Shown in pieces: positions 53,101-60,500 of a stretch of DNA of 64,000 nt; positions within the stretch are counted from its first letter, which is position 1; each line of letters opens with the position of its first letter. This DNA comes from Mucilaginibacter gilvus. GTDB lineage: Bacteria > Bacteroidota > Bacteroidia > Sphingobacteriales > Sphingobacteriaceae. Under the pieces are notes generated by a model. The model was not told the origin of the DNA. It was given only the letters and a program-made list of their open reading frames with translations, and did no database searches. The stretch is from the NCBI RefSeq assembly GCF_004054195.1, contig NZ_SBIW01000003.1:682001-746000 (forward strand), in the 5' to 3' direction. Position numbers and translations under genes: made by a program.

Positions 53101-53577
53101 TTCCACATGACCATGGCCATTGTAATGACCGGAGTAGGTATCATAGCTCTTGCCGGTGTAGTAGTGCGAAACGGAATCTTACTGGTAGAATTTACCGATA
53201 TGCTGATAGAGCAGGGCACCAGCCTGCACGATGCAGTGGTAGAAGCGGGCCACACCCGTATGACACCGGTAATACTTACCGCAACGGCTGCTATTTTAGG
53301 TTTAATACCTTTGGCCGTTGGTTTCAATATTGATTTTGTGGGCCTGTTCACGAGCTTTGAACCACACATCCACTTCGGTGGCGATAACGTTGCCTTCTGG
53401 GGCCCGTTAGCGTGGACAATGATTTTTGGTCTTGGTTTTGCAACCGTGATCACCCTGATCCTGGTACCATGTATGTATATCATCCGCATAAACATGAAGA
53501 ACTTTTTCTTTGGTAATCAGGATGAGAAGAAAGCTAAAGAGAAACGTAAGTTAGAATTAGCAGACGCGTCCAATTAA
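50113..53577 (+). CDS. RND efflux transporter, HAE1/AcrB-like
   Basis: The 1154-residue inner-membrane pump starts SWSIDNKTAIYVLIFFITVM (TM1) and has proton-relay aspartates D414/D415 in LGIVVDDAIVVIENTHR (TM4). Two periplasmic porter loops (about 45-340 and 640-890) and a second TM block are in the usual order. It is over 100 residues longer than AcrB because of a segment between TM6 and TM7 (about 500-595) that adds two hydrophobic helices, TFIMGGFAIFLYLLTFLPA and LVVLIIFYLLNHFVF. Likely substrates are drugs or toxic compounds; metals are less likely, as no CusA-type motifs were seen. Confidence 0.95.
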   Translation: MKDVKKEFGPSSWSIDNKTAIYVLIFFITVMGIIRYNQLPKENFPDIEVPKIFVTTQFLGQSPQNIENLVTRQIEKKLKSLKGLKKVTSNSVQNVSIITAEFNTNVKVKDAKIDVQDAVDKARQDLPQNDNNFKEPTVSDVNISDLPILYVNLSGDYDLKKLKEFADILKDDIESFKEISLVNEIGALTPEIQVNVDMNKMAAAQISFSDITQAIGNENILASAGTIKTDGIRRAIDIKQDFKDADQVAAMAIRNPKGQAVYLRDIAEIKDSFLEQESFARLKVPGNDKFKNVITLAVSKRAGENLIQASDKINTLIKDKQKSVFPKGLNITVTGDQSNKTRTTLNDLINTIVIGFILVTIILMFFMGTTNAIFVALSVPLSCFVAFLVMPVFDITFNMIVLFSFLLALGIVVDDAIVVIENTHRLFANGKVPIKEAAKYAAGEVFLPVFSGTMTTLAPFIPLMFWNSLIGEFMKYLPITLIITLLASLVIAYIMNPVFAVDFMKPHHDGEHDNPKFDKSTRKTTFIMGGFAIFLYLLTFLPADSALHITLFTPNVLVVLIIFYLLNHFVFLRWIDKFQKGGWPRFQNWYAKWLEKAVQRPVTMLMGTFALFIIAIVSVALFGKTPVFFPAGDPNFAYVYITMPIGTDQATTDAVTKKVEQRVAKVVAPDEDIVTSIISNVTKSVTDPQDEDQGDYQNKGKVTVAFEEFGKRNGKDTKVILTKIRQAVQGFPGVKIAVTQEAAGPPVQKDISLEIAGDNLDSLVKTANRLKNFIGKQNIAGIDNLVADVESDKPEIVFDIDRERANREGISTGQITQNLATAIFGAKAADFRNTKEDDYQIKVRAMEEQRGNIDELRNLRITYRDLATGGAIRQVPISAFTDIRYTNTFSNIKRKQQRRVLTLSSSVIQPYNPNEVNASILKAIANFKHSDGVTIRQGGGQEDQLEAVTFLGGALLTSFGLIFIILMIQFNSVGKTFIIISEIFFSIIGVLLGVTIFHMTMAIVMTGVGIIALAGVVVRNGILLVEFTDMLIEQGTSLHDAVVEAGHTRMTPVILTATAAILGLIPLAVGFNIDFVGLFTSFEPHIHFGGDNVAFWGPLAWTMIFGLGFATVITLILVPCMYIIRINMKNFFFGNQDEKKAKEKRKLELADASN

Positions 53578-53596
53578 GTTGACCTACTAAAATATC

Positions 53597-53632
53597 AAGG
53601 GCCGCGCAGATCAACTGCGCGGCCCTTTTTTT
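53597..53632 (+). terminator. Rho-independent terminator of the efflux operon
   Basis: A perfect 13-bp stem AAGGGCCGCGCAG / CTGCGCGGCCCTT with a 5-base loop is followed by seven T residues. It lies 19 bases after the RND stop. Confidence 0.95.
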
Positions 53633-53648
53633 GTTGGTGCCGACTTTA

Positions 53649-54188
53649 CTAAGCTTTATATTTCCTGATCAGTACTTTCAGGCTTTTGGCAATTTTGTTG
53701 AATTGTCGTTCGTTTTTGCCGCCGGCATCAAGCGCGTCATAAACCAATCCGGCGGTAACGGCATACACGGCATGGTGCAGCGCGTCAATGGCTATCTCCT
53801 GCGGCTTTTGCTCGGCGATAGGTTTGGCGGCATCGTGTTTAGGCAGCATAATAAGCGCTGTGCCCAAAACAGCACTAAAATGTACCAGTGTTGCTGGCCA
53901 ACCCTTCAAACCGGTCAGGCTAATCAGTCCCCGGGCTATGCCCCACCCAGTGCCATAGCTCCAGTGCAATTCCTGCGAAAGCTTTTGCTTATCTTCCTTT
54001 GATGCCGGTTTTATCCCCACGGTGTCTTCAGCAACTTTTACGGGCGAGTCGCTGGGTTCGCGTTTGGTTATTTTCATCTCTATCATCTGCGATAGTGTTA
54101 TAGCCGCCGTAGCCGCTATACCTGCCAGTAAGCCTCTGCCAAGCGTGCTGCCCAGTTCGCCAAGGGCATTGTTTTGATGTATTTTCAT
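53649..54188 (-). CDS. Hypothetical membrane protein, 179 aa
   Basis: The protein has GRGLLAGIAATAAITLSQMI near residues 17-36 as a membrane helix, a charged loop (KITKREPSDSPVKVAED), SQELHWSYGTGWGIARGLIS (about 71-90), a further hydrophobic segment at PATLVHFSAVLGTALIMLP, and a last one around AVYAVTAGLVYDAL. It resembles small YagU/DUF1440-type membrane proteins only loosely. The C-terminus is basic. It is divergent from the DUF4126-like gene, and both may be parts of one stress-response set, but nothing proves it. Confidence 0.7.
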   Translation of the reverse strand: MKIHQNNALGELGSTLGRGLLAGIAATAAITLSQMIEMKITKREPSDSPVKVAEDTVGIKPASKEDKQKLSQELHWSYGTGWGIARGLISLTGLKGWPATLVHFSAVLGTALIMLPKHDAAKPIAEQKPQEIAIDALHHAVYAVTAGLVYDALDAGGKNERQFNKIAKSLKVLIRKYKA

Positions 54189-54323
54189 AGGTTGGTTTGT
54201 ATTAGTAGGTAGATAACAAATTACATTAGCTATTGATTTATAAAATTAACCGTAAGCTTAATCGATAATGTTGTGCGTTTAAGGAATGATTATTGTAAGT
54301 CATTTGGGTAAACCGACATAATT

Positions 54324-54809
54324 ATGACAGCCATCCTACAAACACCCGCCGGTAAAGCCGCGGCATTAGGCTTAATAGCAGGCATGCGCACATTTTATGC
54401 GCCGGCTGTGTTAACGCATCTTTATAGCCGTCATCAAGCGGAGTCATTAGCAGGGTCGCCGCTGGAGTTTATGAAAAGCATTACGGCATCCAAAGTTTTT
54501 AAAGTACTTGCAGCCGGCGAGTTAATTGGCGATAAACTGCCGAACACACCTAATCGTACCGCAATCCCAGGCTTAGTTGGTAGGGCATTATCCGGCATAT
54601 TATGCGGGGCGGTTGTTTACAAGGCAGAAGGCAGTTCTCCCTTAATAGGTGGTTTAATTGGCGGTGCGGCATCTATAGCATCCACATTCGGTTGTTTCTT
54701 TTTGCGTAGGGGGATTGGGAAAAGTACTAAAATACCCGACCCATATATCGGCGCTATAGAAGATGCCCTGGTTATAGGTGCCGGAATTGCGATTGCGCGT
54801 AGTGCCTGA
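54324..54809 (+). CDS. DUF4126-like membrane protein
   Basis: The 161-residue protein begins with GKAAALGLIAGMRTFYAPAV (residues 10-29), the pattern of DUF4126-type membrane proteins (GL.AG.R...AP.......). AGELIGDKLPNTPNRTAIPG (about 65-84), LSGILCGAVVY and a Gly-rich helix PLIGGLIGGAASIASTFGCF then follow. Four helices are likely. It belongs to a family of unknown function. It lies 115 bases upstream of a TetR gene in the same direction. Confidence 0.75.
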   Translation: MTAILQTPAGKAAALGLIAGMRTFYAPAVLTHLYSRHQAESLAGSPLEFMKSITASKVFKVLAAGELIGDKLPNTPNRTAIPGLVGRALSGILCGAVVYKAEGSSPLIGGLIGGAASIASTFGCFFLRRGIGKSTKIPDPYIGAIEDALVIGAGIAIARSA

Positions 54810-54923
54810 TTTTAACATTTGAATATCATCTTTTAATGTCGCATATACAGTTGACCCTGAAAAATTGATATTTTTGTTAAATAAGTCAGGAAGTATACAT
54901 TTACACACGCGGATACGAGAGAA

Positions 54924-55535
54924 ATGAGTGCAGGCATAGATCAGCAGGATATAAAGCGAGAAAAAATTCTGGAAGCATCGCATCAGCGCTTTTTGCATTA
55001 TGGTTACTCTAAAACCACGATGAACGAAATAGCCGGCGATCTATCTATGTCTAAGGCTTTGCTGTATTACTATTTCCCCGATAAAAGTGAATTGTACATG
55101 GCAGTTATGCGTAAGCTGGCCAATGATTATTTACAGCTGCTGGAAGATAACATAGGGCAATTTACCAACCTGCGCGATGCTTTCCTGTTTCAGGTGAATA
55201 CTCATCACGATTTTATTGTGACCAATTACAATTTCTTTGATTTTGTAAGATTGAACGAACAAAACCTGCCCGATACCATTTGGACAATTGTAAACCAGAT
55301 ACGCGACGCCGAAACCAGGCTGCTTACCCAGGCTATCCAAACAGAAGCGGAGAAAGGCACCATCCAACCTATAGATAATCCCGCCGAAATTGTTGATGTG
55401 TTTTTAGATGCCTTACATGGTATTAAAGTAGGGGCGATGCAGAAAAAAGTTAACTTCCCAAAAAAGGAACATCTCGATGAGATCCACAACAAGCGCCTGC
55501 TGCTAATAGATATTTTTGTAAAAGGATTAAAGTAG
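54924..55535 (+). CDS. TetR-family transcriptional regulator
   Basis: The 203-residue protein has the HTH region ILEASHQRFLHYGYSKTTMN, then EIAGDLSMSKALLYYYFPDK (about 29-48). The ligand domain is helical and contains the aromatic FDFVRLNEQNLPDTIWTIVN. Its target is unclear. The upstream DUF4126-like gene and the divergent membrane gene at 53649 are candidates. Upstream, CCTGA (54857-54861) and TCAGG (54888-54892 region) form a loose inverted repeat that could be an operator. Confidence 0.9.
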   Translation: MSAGIDQQDIKREKILEASHQRFLHYGYSKTTMNEIAGDLSMSKALLYYYFPDKSELYMAVMRKLANDYLQLLEDNIGQFTNLRDAFLFQVNTHHDFIVTNYNFFDFVRLNEQNLPDTIWTIVNQIRDAETRLLTQAIQTEAEKGTIQPIDNPAEIVDVFLDALHGIKVGAMQKKVNFPKKEHLDEIHNKRLLLIDIFVKGLK

Positions 55536-55617
55536 GGAGTGGTGAGTGGTTTAGTGTGATGTTCAATTTACCCATCTCTCTTCACTATTCATTACTTTTA
55601 CCACTCACTACCCACCA
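55533..55617. repeat. Inverted repeat spanning two convergent stop codons
   Basis: TAGGGAGTGGTGAGTGGT (55533-55550) mirrors ACCACTCACTACCCACCA (55600-55617) with three mismatches. The left arm contains the TetR stop and the right arm the OsmC stop. It may terminate transcription in both directions. GAGTGGTGAG-type repeats are familiar between genes in Bacteroidota; a related stretch (CTACTCACCACTC) occurs near 39554-39566. Confidence 0.65.
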
Positions 55618-56018
55618 ATAGTGTTTATCACAATATTTCCCACCAAAATTTTATGAATAGGGCAGGCATCCGCAATGGTTATCAGCCGCTTCTTTTGTTC
55701 GGGGGCAACTTCCCCTTTAAATTTCAGCCTGCTTTCTATCAATATCCCGGTCGCGGTTTGGTACATTTCAAGTTCTACCGTTATCTCCTCTATCGCCCAC
55801 ATTTTACGGTTAATGTACATGCGCAGGGTAATAGCCGTGCAGCTTGCCAGGCTGGCCATCAATAGATTATAGGGCGATATCCCGGTATCGGTGCCGCCGT
55901 CATCTATCGGTTCGTCTGCAATTAGGGTATGATTGCCGCTTTTAACAACCGTTTGATATTGAGCCCGGCCAATTACCGCCGAGCCATCAATTATGAGCTC
56001 TTTTTGAGGGTTATCCAT
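55608..56018 (-). CDS. OsmC-family peroxiredoxin-like protein
   Basis: The 136-residue protein has the two redox cysteines of the OsmC/Ohr fold: C60 in LMASLASCTAITLRMY and C119 in IADACPIHKIL. GISPYNLLMASLASC is the typical central-helix motif. Family members reduce organic hydroperoxides or act in stress or sulfur chemistry; this YhfA-like group is less well defined. Its stop falls inside an inverted repeat shared with the convergent TetR gene. Confidence 0.9.
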   Translation of the reverse strand: MDNPQKELIIDGSAVIGRAQYQTVVKSGNHTLIADEPIDDGGTDTGISPYNLLMASLASCTAITLRMYINRKMWAIEEITVELEMYQTATGILIESRLKFKGEVAPEQKKRLITIADACPIHKILVGNIVINTIGG

Positions 56019-56034
56019 TTGTATGGGTTAAGGG

Positions 56035-56439
56035 CTATTCCTGGTTCAGGTCCAGCATTTTCCAGCTTTCTTCTTTTGTTGCGCTGCCGCCCATGTACTT
56101 TAACGATATGGTAAATTGCGTGGTAGTGCTTTCGCCGTCGGTTTGGCGTGCCGAATAAGATGATTTGATAACGTATACCGAATCAGATTTCTTGGCGAAC
56201 TTGTAGCTGTCATCGTGAAAACTAACGTCGGTTGACCTAACCGTTGGCCTGATGTACAGCTTGGCCATGGCGTAAGCAGCATCGCTGTCCGGCAGGCCGC
56301 TAAAAACCGACATGGAGTTGGAATTTGCTATTTTAACAAGTATAACCACAACCACAATGCCGAATATTACCAGAAGCCACACACCCTTAAGTGCCGACTT
56401 TTTCTTTACTTGCTTATCTTTAAGGTAATTATTTTCCAT
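56035..56439 (-). CDS. Single-pass membrane protein, 134 aa
   Basis: A basic start (KDKQVKKKSALKG) and a single helix VWLLVIFGIVVVVILVKIAN (about 20-39) anchor a periplasmic domain. The domain contains DAAYAMAKLYIRPTVRSTDV, then YVIKSSYSARQTDGESTTTQ, FTISLKYMG and a final WKMLDLNQ. This order (AK.YI..T..S, then YVI.S.., then W.L..L) resembles small exported domains found with Coa1-like or hypothetical proteins. No function can be given. It lies 16 bases upstream of the OsmC gene on the same strand. Confidence 0.72.
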   Translation of the reverse strand: MENNYLKDKQVKKKSALKGVWLLVIFGIVVVVILVKIANSNSMSVFSGLPDSDAAYAMAKLYIRPTVRSTDVSFHDDSYKFAKKSDSVYVIKSSYSARQTDGESTTTQFTISLKYMGGSATKEESWKMLDLNQE

Positions 56440-56481
56440 CTACGAAATTAACCCGTTGAATAACGGTATTAATTTTCAAAT

Positions 56482-57525
56482 TTAATAAAAATCATAACAT
56501 CTACGATTACCATTAAATTTTCTGTACTCGTTACCGCTGTAGGGAAGGGTGGTTTCGTAACCGATGCTGCCTTCGGTGGTGCCGCTGGTATTGCTGTAAT
56601 TTAATCCCTTGCCCGATGGTACATCGTGGCTTACCCCTAAACGCATCTTTTCGCCGCCATCACGGTTAATAAACACATCAAATATAAATGATATCACTAC
56701 AGAACCCGGGCCGTTACCCATACCGCCGCTGCGGTACCAAAGCCCCGCGTTTATGCTGCGCCGTTTGTACTGAAAGCCTACGCTTAAAGATTGCGCCTGC
56801 GATTGCTTGTAAAATACCACCGATGGTATCACATACGATTTTTGATCTTCATCTAAATTATCATCCTGTGTAATGTTATACCTGTAGCTGGCGTGAAAAA
56901 CGCCACGCATAGGTAGTTTGGCAGGTACACCAGTGAACGATTCATTTGGGCGGTTTATGTGCTGCATGGCACCGCCTACGTTAAAATTGCCGGCGGTAAG
57001 GTTAATACCCGCGCCCGAATCAAAATAGAATTTGTTATTGAACAAAGCCGCATCCGCGCCGGATGTTGAGCCGGGGATATAACCCAAACGGGGGTCTATC
57101 TGGTCGCTAAAAATAAGTTTTGTATAATCTACAGCGCGGTTGGTAACGCCCGCCTGTAAACCAAAGCTTAGTACATAACTATCGGAACCAACGCTGTAGG
57201 AGTATATGCCGGAAACGTTATTTTTGGTAAGGTAAGCTGTCCCTTCGCTGGCGCGGGTGAACATTAGCCCAAAGCCGCCGCCAAAGCGCGGTACGTTATA
57301 ATCTATAGATGCCGTGAGATAAGACAGGCCGCCGCCAGCAATAGAGGAGTATTGGTTGCGATAAATTAAATTCATACGCAGGTCGCCTTCAAACTGCCCG
57401 TTCAGGGCCGGGTTTAAATAGTTGGGCGAATTGAAAAATTGCGAGTACATGTGGTCCTGCGAGGATGCCCTTACACCGCTGAGTATAGTAATCAAAAAAA
57501 CATACAATTTAATCGTTCGTTTCAT
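56482..57525 (-). CDS. PorP/SprF family T9SS-associated membrane protein
   Basis: The 347-residue protein has a signal peptide ending RASSQ and then DHMYSQFFNSPNYLNPALNG, the family hallmark (Q..FNP.FLNPA.TG). A beta-rich barrel with alternating GGFGLMFTRASEG and YSVGSDSYVLSFGLQAG segments follows. SprF-type proteins sit in the outer membrane and are needed to deliver or anchor partner adhesins of the type IX secretion system. Its start lies two bases after the stop of the giant adhesin gene. I take the ATG at 57525, right before the signal peptide, and not the longer frame to 57633. Confidence 0.92.
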   Translation of the reverse strand: MKRTIKLYVFLITILSGVRASSQDHMYSQFFNSPNYLNPALNGQFEGDLRMNLIYRNQYSSIAGGGLSYLTASIDYNVPRFGGGFGLMFTRASEGTAYLTKNNVSGIYSYSVGSDSYVLSFGLQAGVTNRAVDYTKLIFSDQIDPRLGYIPGSTSGADAALFNNKFYFDSGAGINLTAGNFNVGGAMQHINRPNESFTGVPAKLPMRGVFHASYRYNITQDDNLDEDQKSYVIPSVVFYKQSQAQSLSVGFQYKRRSINAGLWYRSGGMGNGPGSVVISFIFDVFINRDGGEKMRLGVSHDVPSGKGLNYSNTSGTTEGSIGYETTLPYSGNEYRKFNGNRRCYDFY

Positions 57526-57527
57526 CA

Positions 57528-60500
57528 CTATCTTATTAAATGTATTACGCCCGTGCGTTTTGGTAAAGTGGCTGGCCCATATTGCATACCCTTCCACTCG
57601 GTTCCGTTGATGAATTTGGCCGATGCTTGCCATACATATACACCCTGCTGCACAGGTACCCCTTTATAAGTGCCGTCCCAGCTTTCTACAGGCTCGCCAG
57701 TGCTGTTTAGTTTAGTAGTTTCCCAAACCAGTTGCCCCCAGTTATTAAATATCTGCATCCGCCAGGTTTCTATGCCCGAACCTTTCATTACAAAGGTACG
57801 CAGTTCGCTGGTGCTACCGGCCGGCATAAACGCGTTTGGTATATATAATTGCCCCGGCACACCGGTAATTTGCACTTTGTGTACTACGGTACTATCGCAG
57901 CCATCGCGGTTTATTACGCGAAGGGTAACCTTATAAGTCCCAGTATCTGCATAAGTATGCCCGGGGTTTTGCTGGGTAGATGTGCTGTTATCGCCAAAAT
58001 CCCAGGCCCAGCTTACCGGGTTGCCCGATGTCTTATCGTCGAATGCAAAGTGGTAATTAGGGATCTTGGTAATAAAACCGGGGCTGGCATCAAAATCAAC
58101 ATTTGGCGCAGGGTTAACTTTAATGAAGTTGGTTTTTACAATAATATTCGTACAGCCGGTGGATAGGTTATTAACCTTTAAGGTAACCGTAAATGGCGAA
58201 TTTTTTGCGAGATATAAGTGCGGTAGCGGGGTATAGCCAAAAAAGTGCGCTGTACCATCGCCAAAATCCCATTCGTAACTTAACGATTGCGGAGGCGTAG
58301 CACCATTAGCAACAGTAGTGTTTGAAAATTTAACCCGTATAGCTTTACATCCGCTGGTTATATCGGCGGTAAAATCGGGCAGCGGCTGCGGATAGGCCTC
58401 AAACTTTATTCGTTCGGTAGATTCAAAAGTGGCGCAGTCGTTTTGTGCAACAATGCTTACAAAGTATGTACCCGGGGCTACAAAAGTATACGGCTGTTCA
58501 GTTTTACTGCCTTGTATCTCATCAATCATCACTCCGGCCGGGCTGTAAATGCGGTAAAAGAATTTAGTTCCACCCGATGAGATATTTACAAACGTGGCGG
58601 TAAATGGATAACAAGCTTCGCTTTTGTTATCCTTCGAAAAAAATAACGGCACAAAGGTAGCAGGGTAAATATTGATAGGGGTAGGTACACTTTTAGTGGT
58701 ATTGTCGCAAAGGTCGGTTGCAACCATATAAACGGTATAAAACGCATCGTTACGTGGTGGCCCTAATGACGCGAAGACAGCGTCCGATTTATCTGTTTTC
58801 CTAATTGTGGGTAGTACCTGTGTGTTACCATCGAATACAAAAAAATCATAGTATTGATTATTGCCGGGCGATGTGTTTTTTAATCTAATAGCTAAAGAGC
58901 CGCAGGCGGAAAGTTTTTCGGGTTGCACCACTGCGGTTGGAGCCGAGGGCCTCACAAGAATATCCATCTTAAAAGGCTCACGCGCCACGCAGTTGTTAAT
59001 GATGGTTAATGATACCGTGTACACGACGTCCTCCCCGTCGGTGCCCGGCTGAAAAGTGTGCTGTGGGTTAACGGCGTTGGTGTTGCCGGTTCCATCCCCA
59101 AAATCCCATAAATAAGTGGTGCCTGCAAAGTTTGACGACTGATTGGTAAAGTTAACGGTAACCGGCCCGCAAACTGTAGTGTTATAGTCGTTTATGAATT
59201 TTGGTGTAACATCCGGGTTGTTTACAATAGTTATTTCGTTTTGGCTGTCGGGGCAGGGGGCACTCCCCTTTATAGTCCAGGTAAATTTGTAGGTATTGCC
59301 GCCAATTAAGCCGGTAATTTGTGTTTTAGGGTCGGTCGCGTCAGCGAAAATTACGGGAGGGCCGCCTGTTTGTGTCCATATCCCCGCAAAAGGCGTAGGG
59401 TCGTTACCGCTTAAGGTAAAAACAGAAGCATTACATAAAGTAGTTAATGGTATACCGCCACTTGCCGGTATTACCGGTTGGTTTACTGTAATGGTTGCTA
59501 TAGCTGAGTGTTCGATAGCACAGGTGCCGTTTTGCACCACGGCCCTAAACTGGGTGGTCTGCGTAAGATCGGTGTATTCGTACTGGTTTGTGATATCAAG
59601 CAACGTAACCCAATTAACGCCATCGGTTGATGATTCCCAGCTTAAAACTTTACCCACGTTGCCAGATAGCACCAGGAAATCGTGGTTAGCATCCGCGCAT
59701 ACAGATGCCGAACCAGCTATGATACCGCCGATTGTAGGCGCATCTACCGTAATGGTTACCTCATCAGTATTTGGTGTGCACCCAGGCGAAGTGTTTATGC
59801 TCCATACAAACTGGTAAACGTTGCCAGGTTTTAAGCCGTTAACCACCGATGTGGCGCTTGCGCTGTTTGCGAAAGTAACGCCGACCTGCCCCGATATCAG
59901 CGTCCACTGCCCTGTGCCCGGTGATGGGTCGTTACCCTGCAGGGTGTAAGTTAGGCCATTACAAATGGATTCATCCGGGCCGGCCAGTGCCGCTATGGGC
60001 GGTGGCGCAATAACCACGGTTACGGTTACGGGGGCGCCTGCACAAGCGCCATGGTATGGGGTAATGGTGTATTTAACGATGCCGTAAAGAGTGCCGGTAT
60101 TGGTCAGCAGATCGGGTATGGTGGTAACAGCAACGGGTGTTGTCTGCTCAGAATTGAAATGGATATCTGCATCGGCAACACTCGTCCAGGTGTAGGTGGT
60201 GTTTGCCTGCGTAGATGTGAGTACCACGCCGGTGGGTTGCCCACTGCATATCGGCACTGCCGCCGGCGTTGCCGTTAAAACCGGGATGCGGTTTACCGTT
60301 AAAGTTAGTGGGAAGGGAACGCCCGGGCAGCCATTGGTAGTAGGGGTTATGATGTAAACGATGGTAGCATCGCCAACGCCGGTATCGTTAATCACATCGT
60401 TAATGGTATTACCGCTTCCTGTCGCGCTAAAGCCCGTTGCACTGCCCGATGTTACGCTGGCCGTCCAGCTAAAGTTGGAGACGGGATTTGCCGAGGTGAT

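Noticed and set aside
52842-53495. 217-residue minus-strand ORF inside the RND gene
   Set aside because: It is antisense to conserved membrane helices of the pump and is Ile/Ser/Thr-rich without any recognisable motif.
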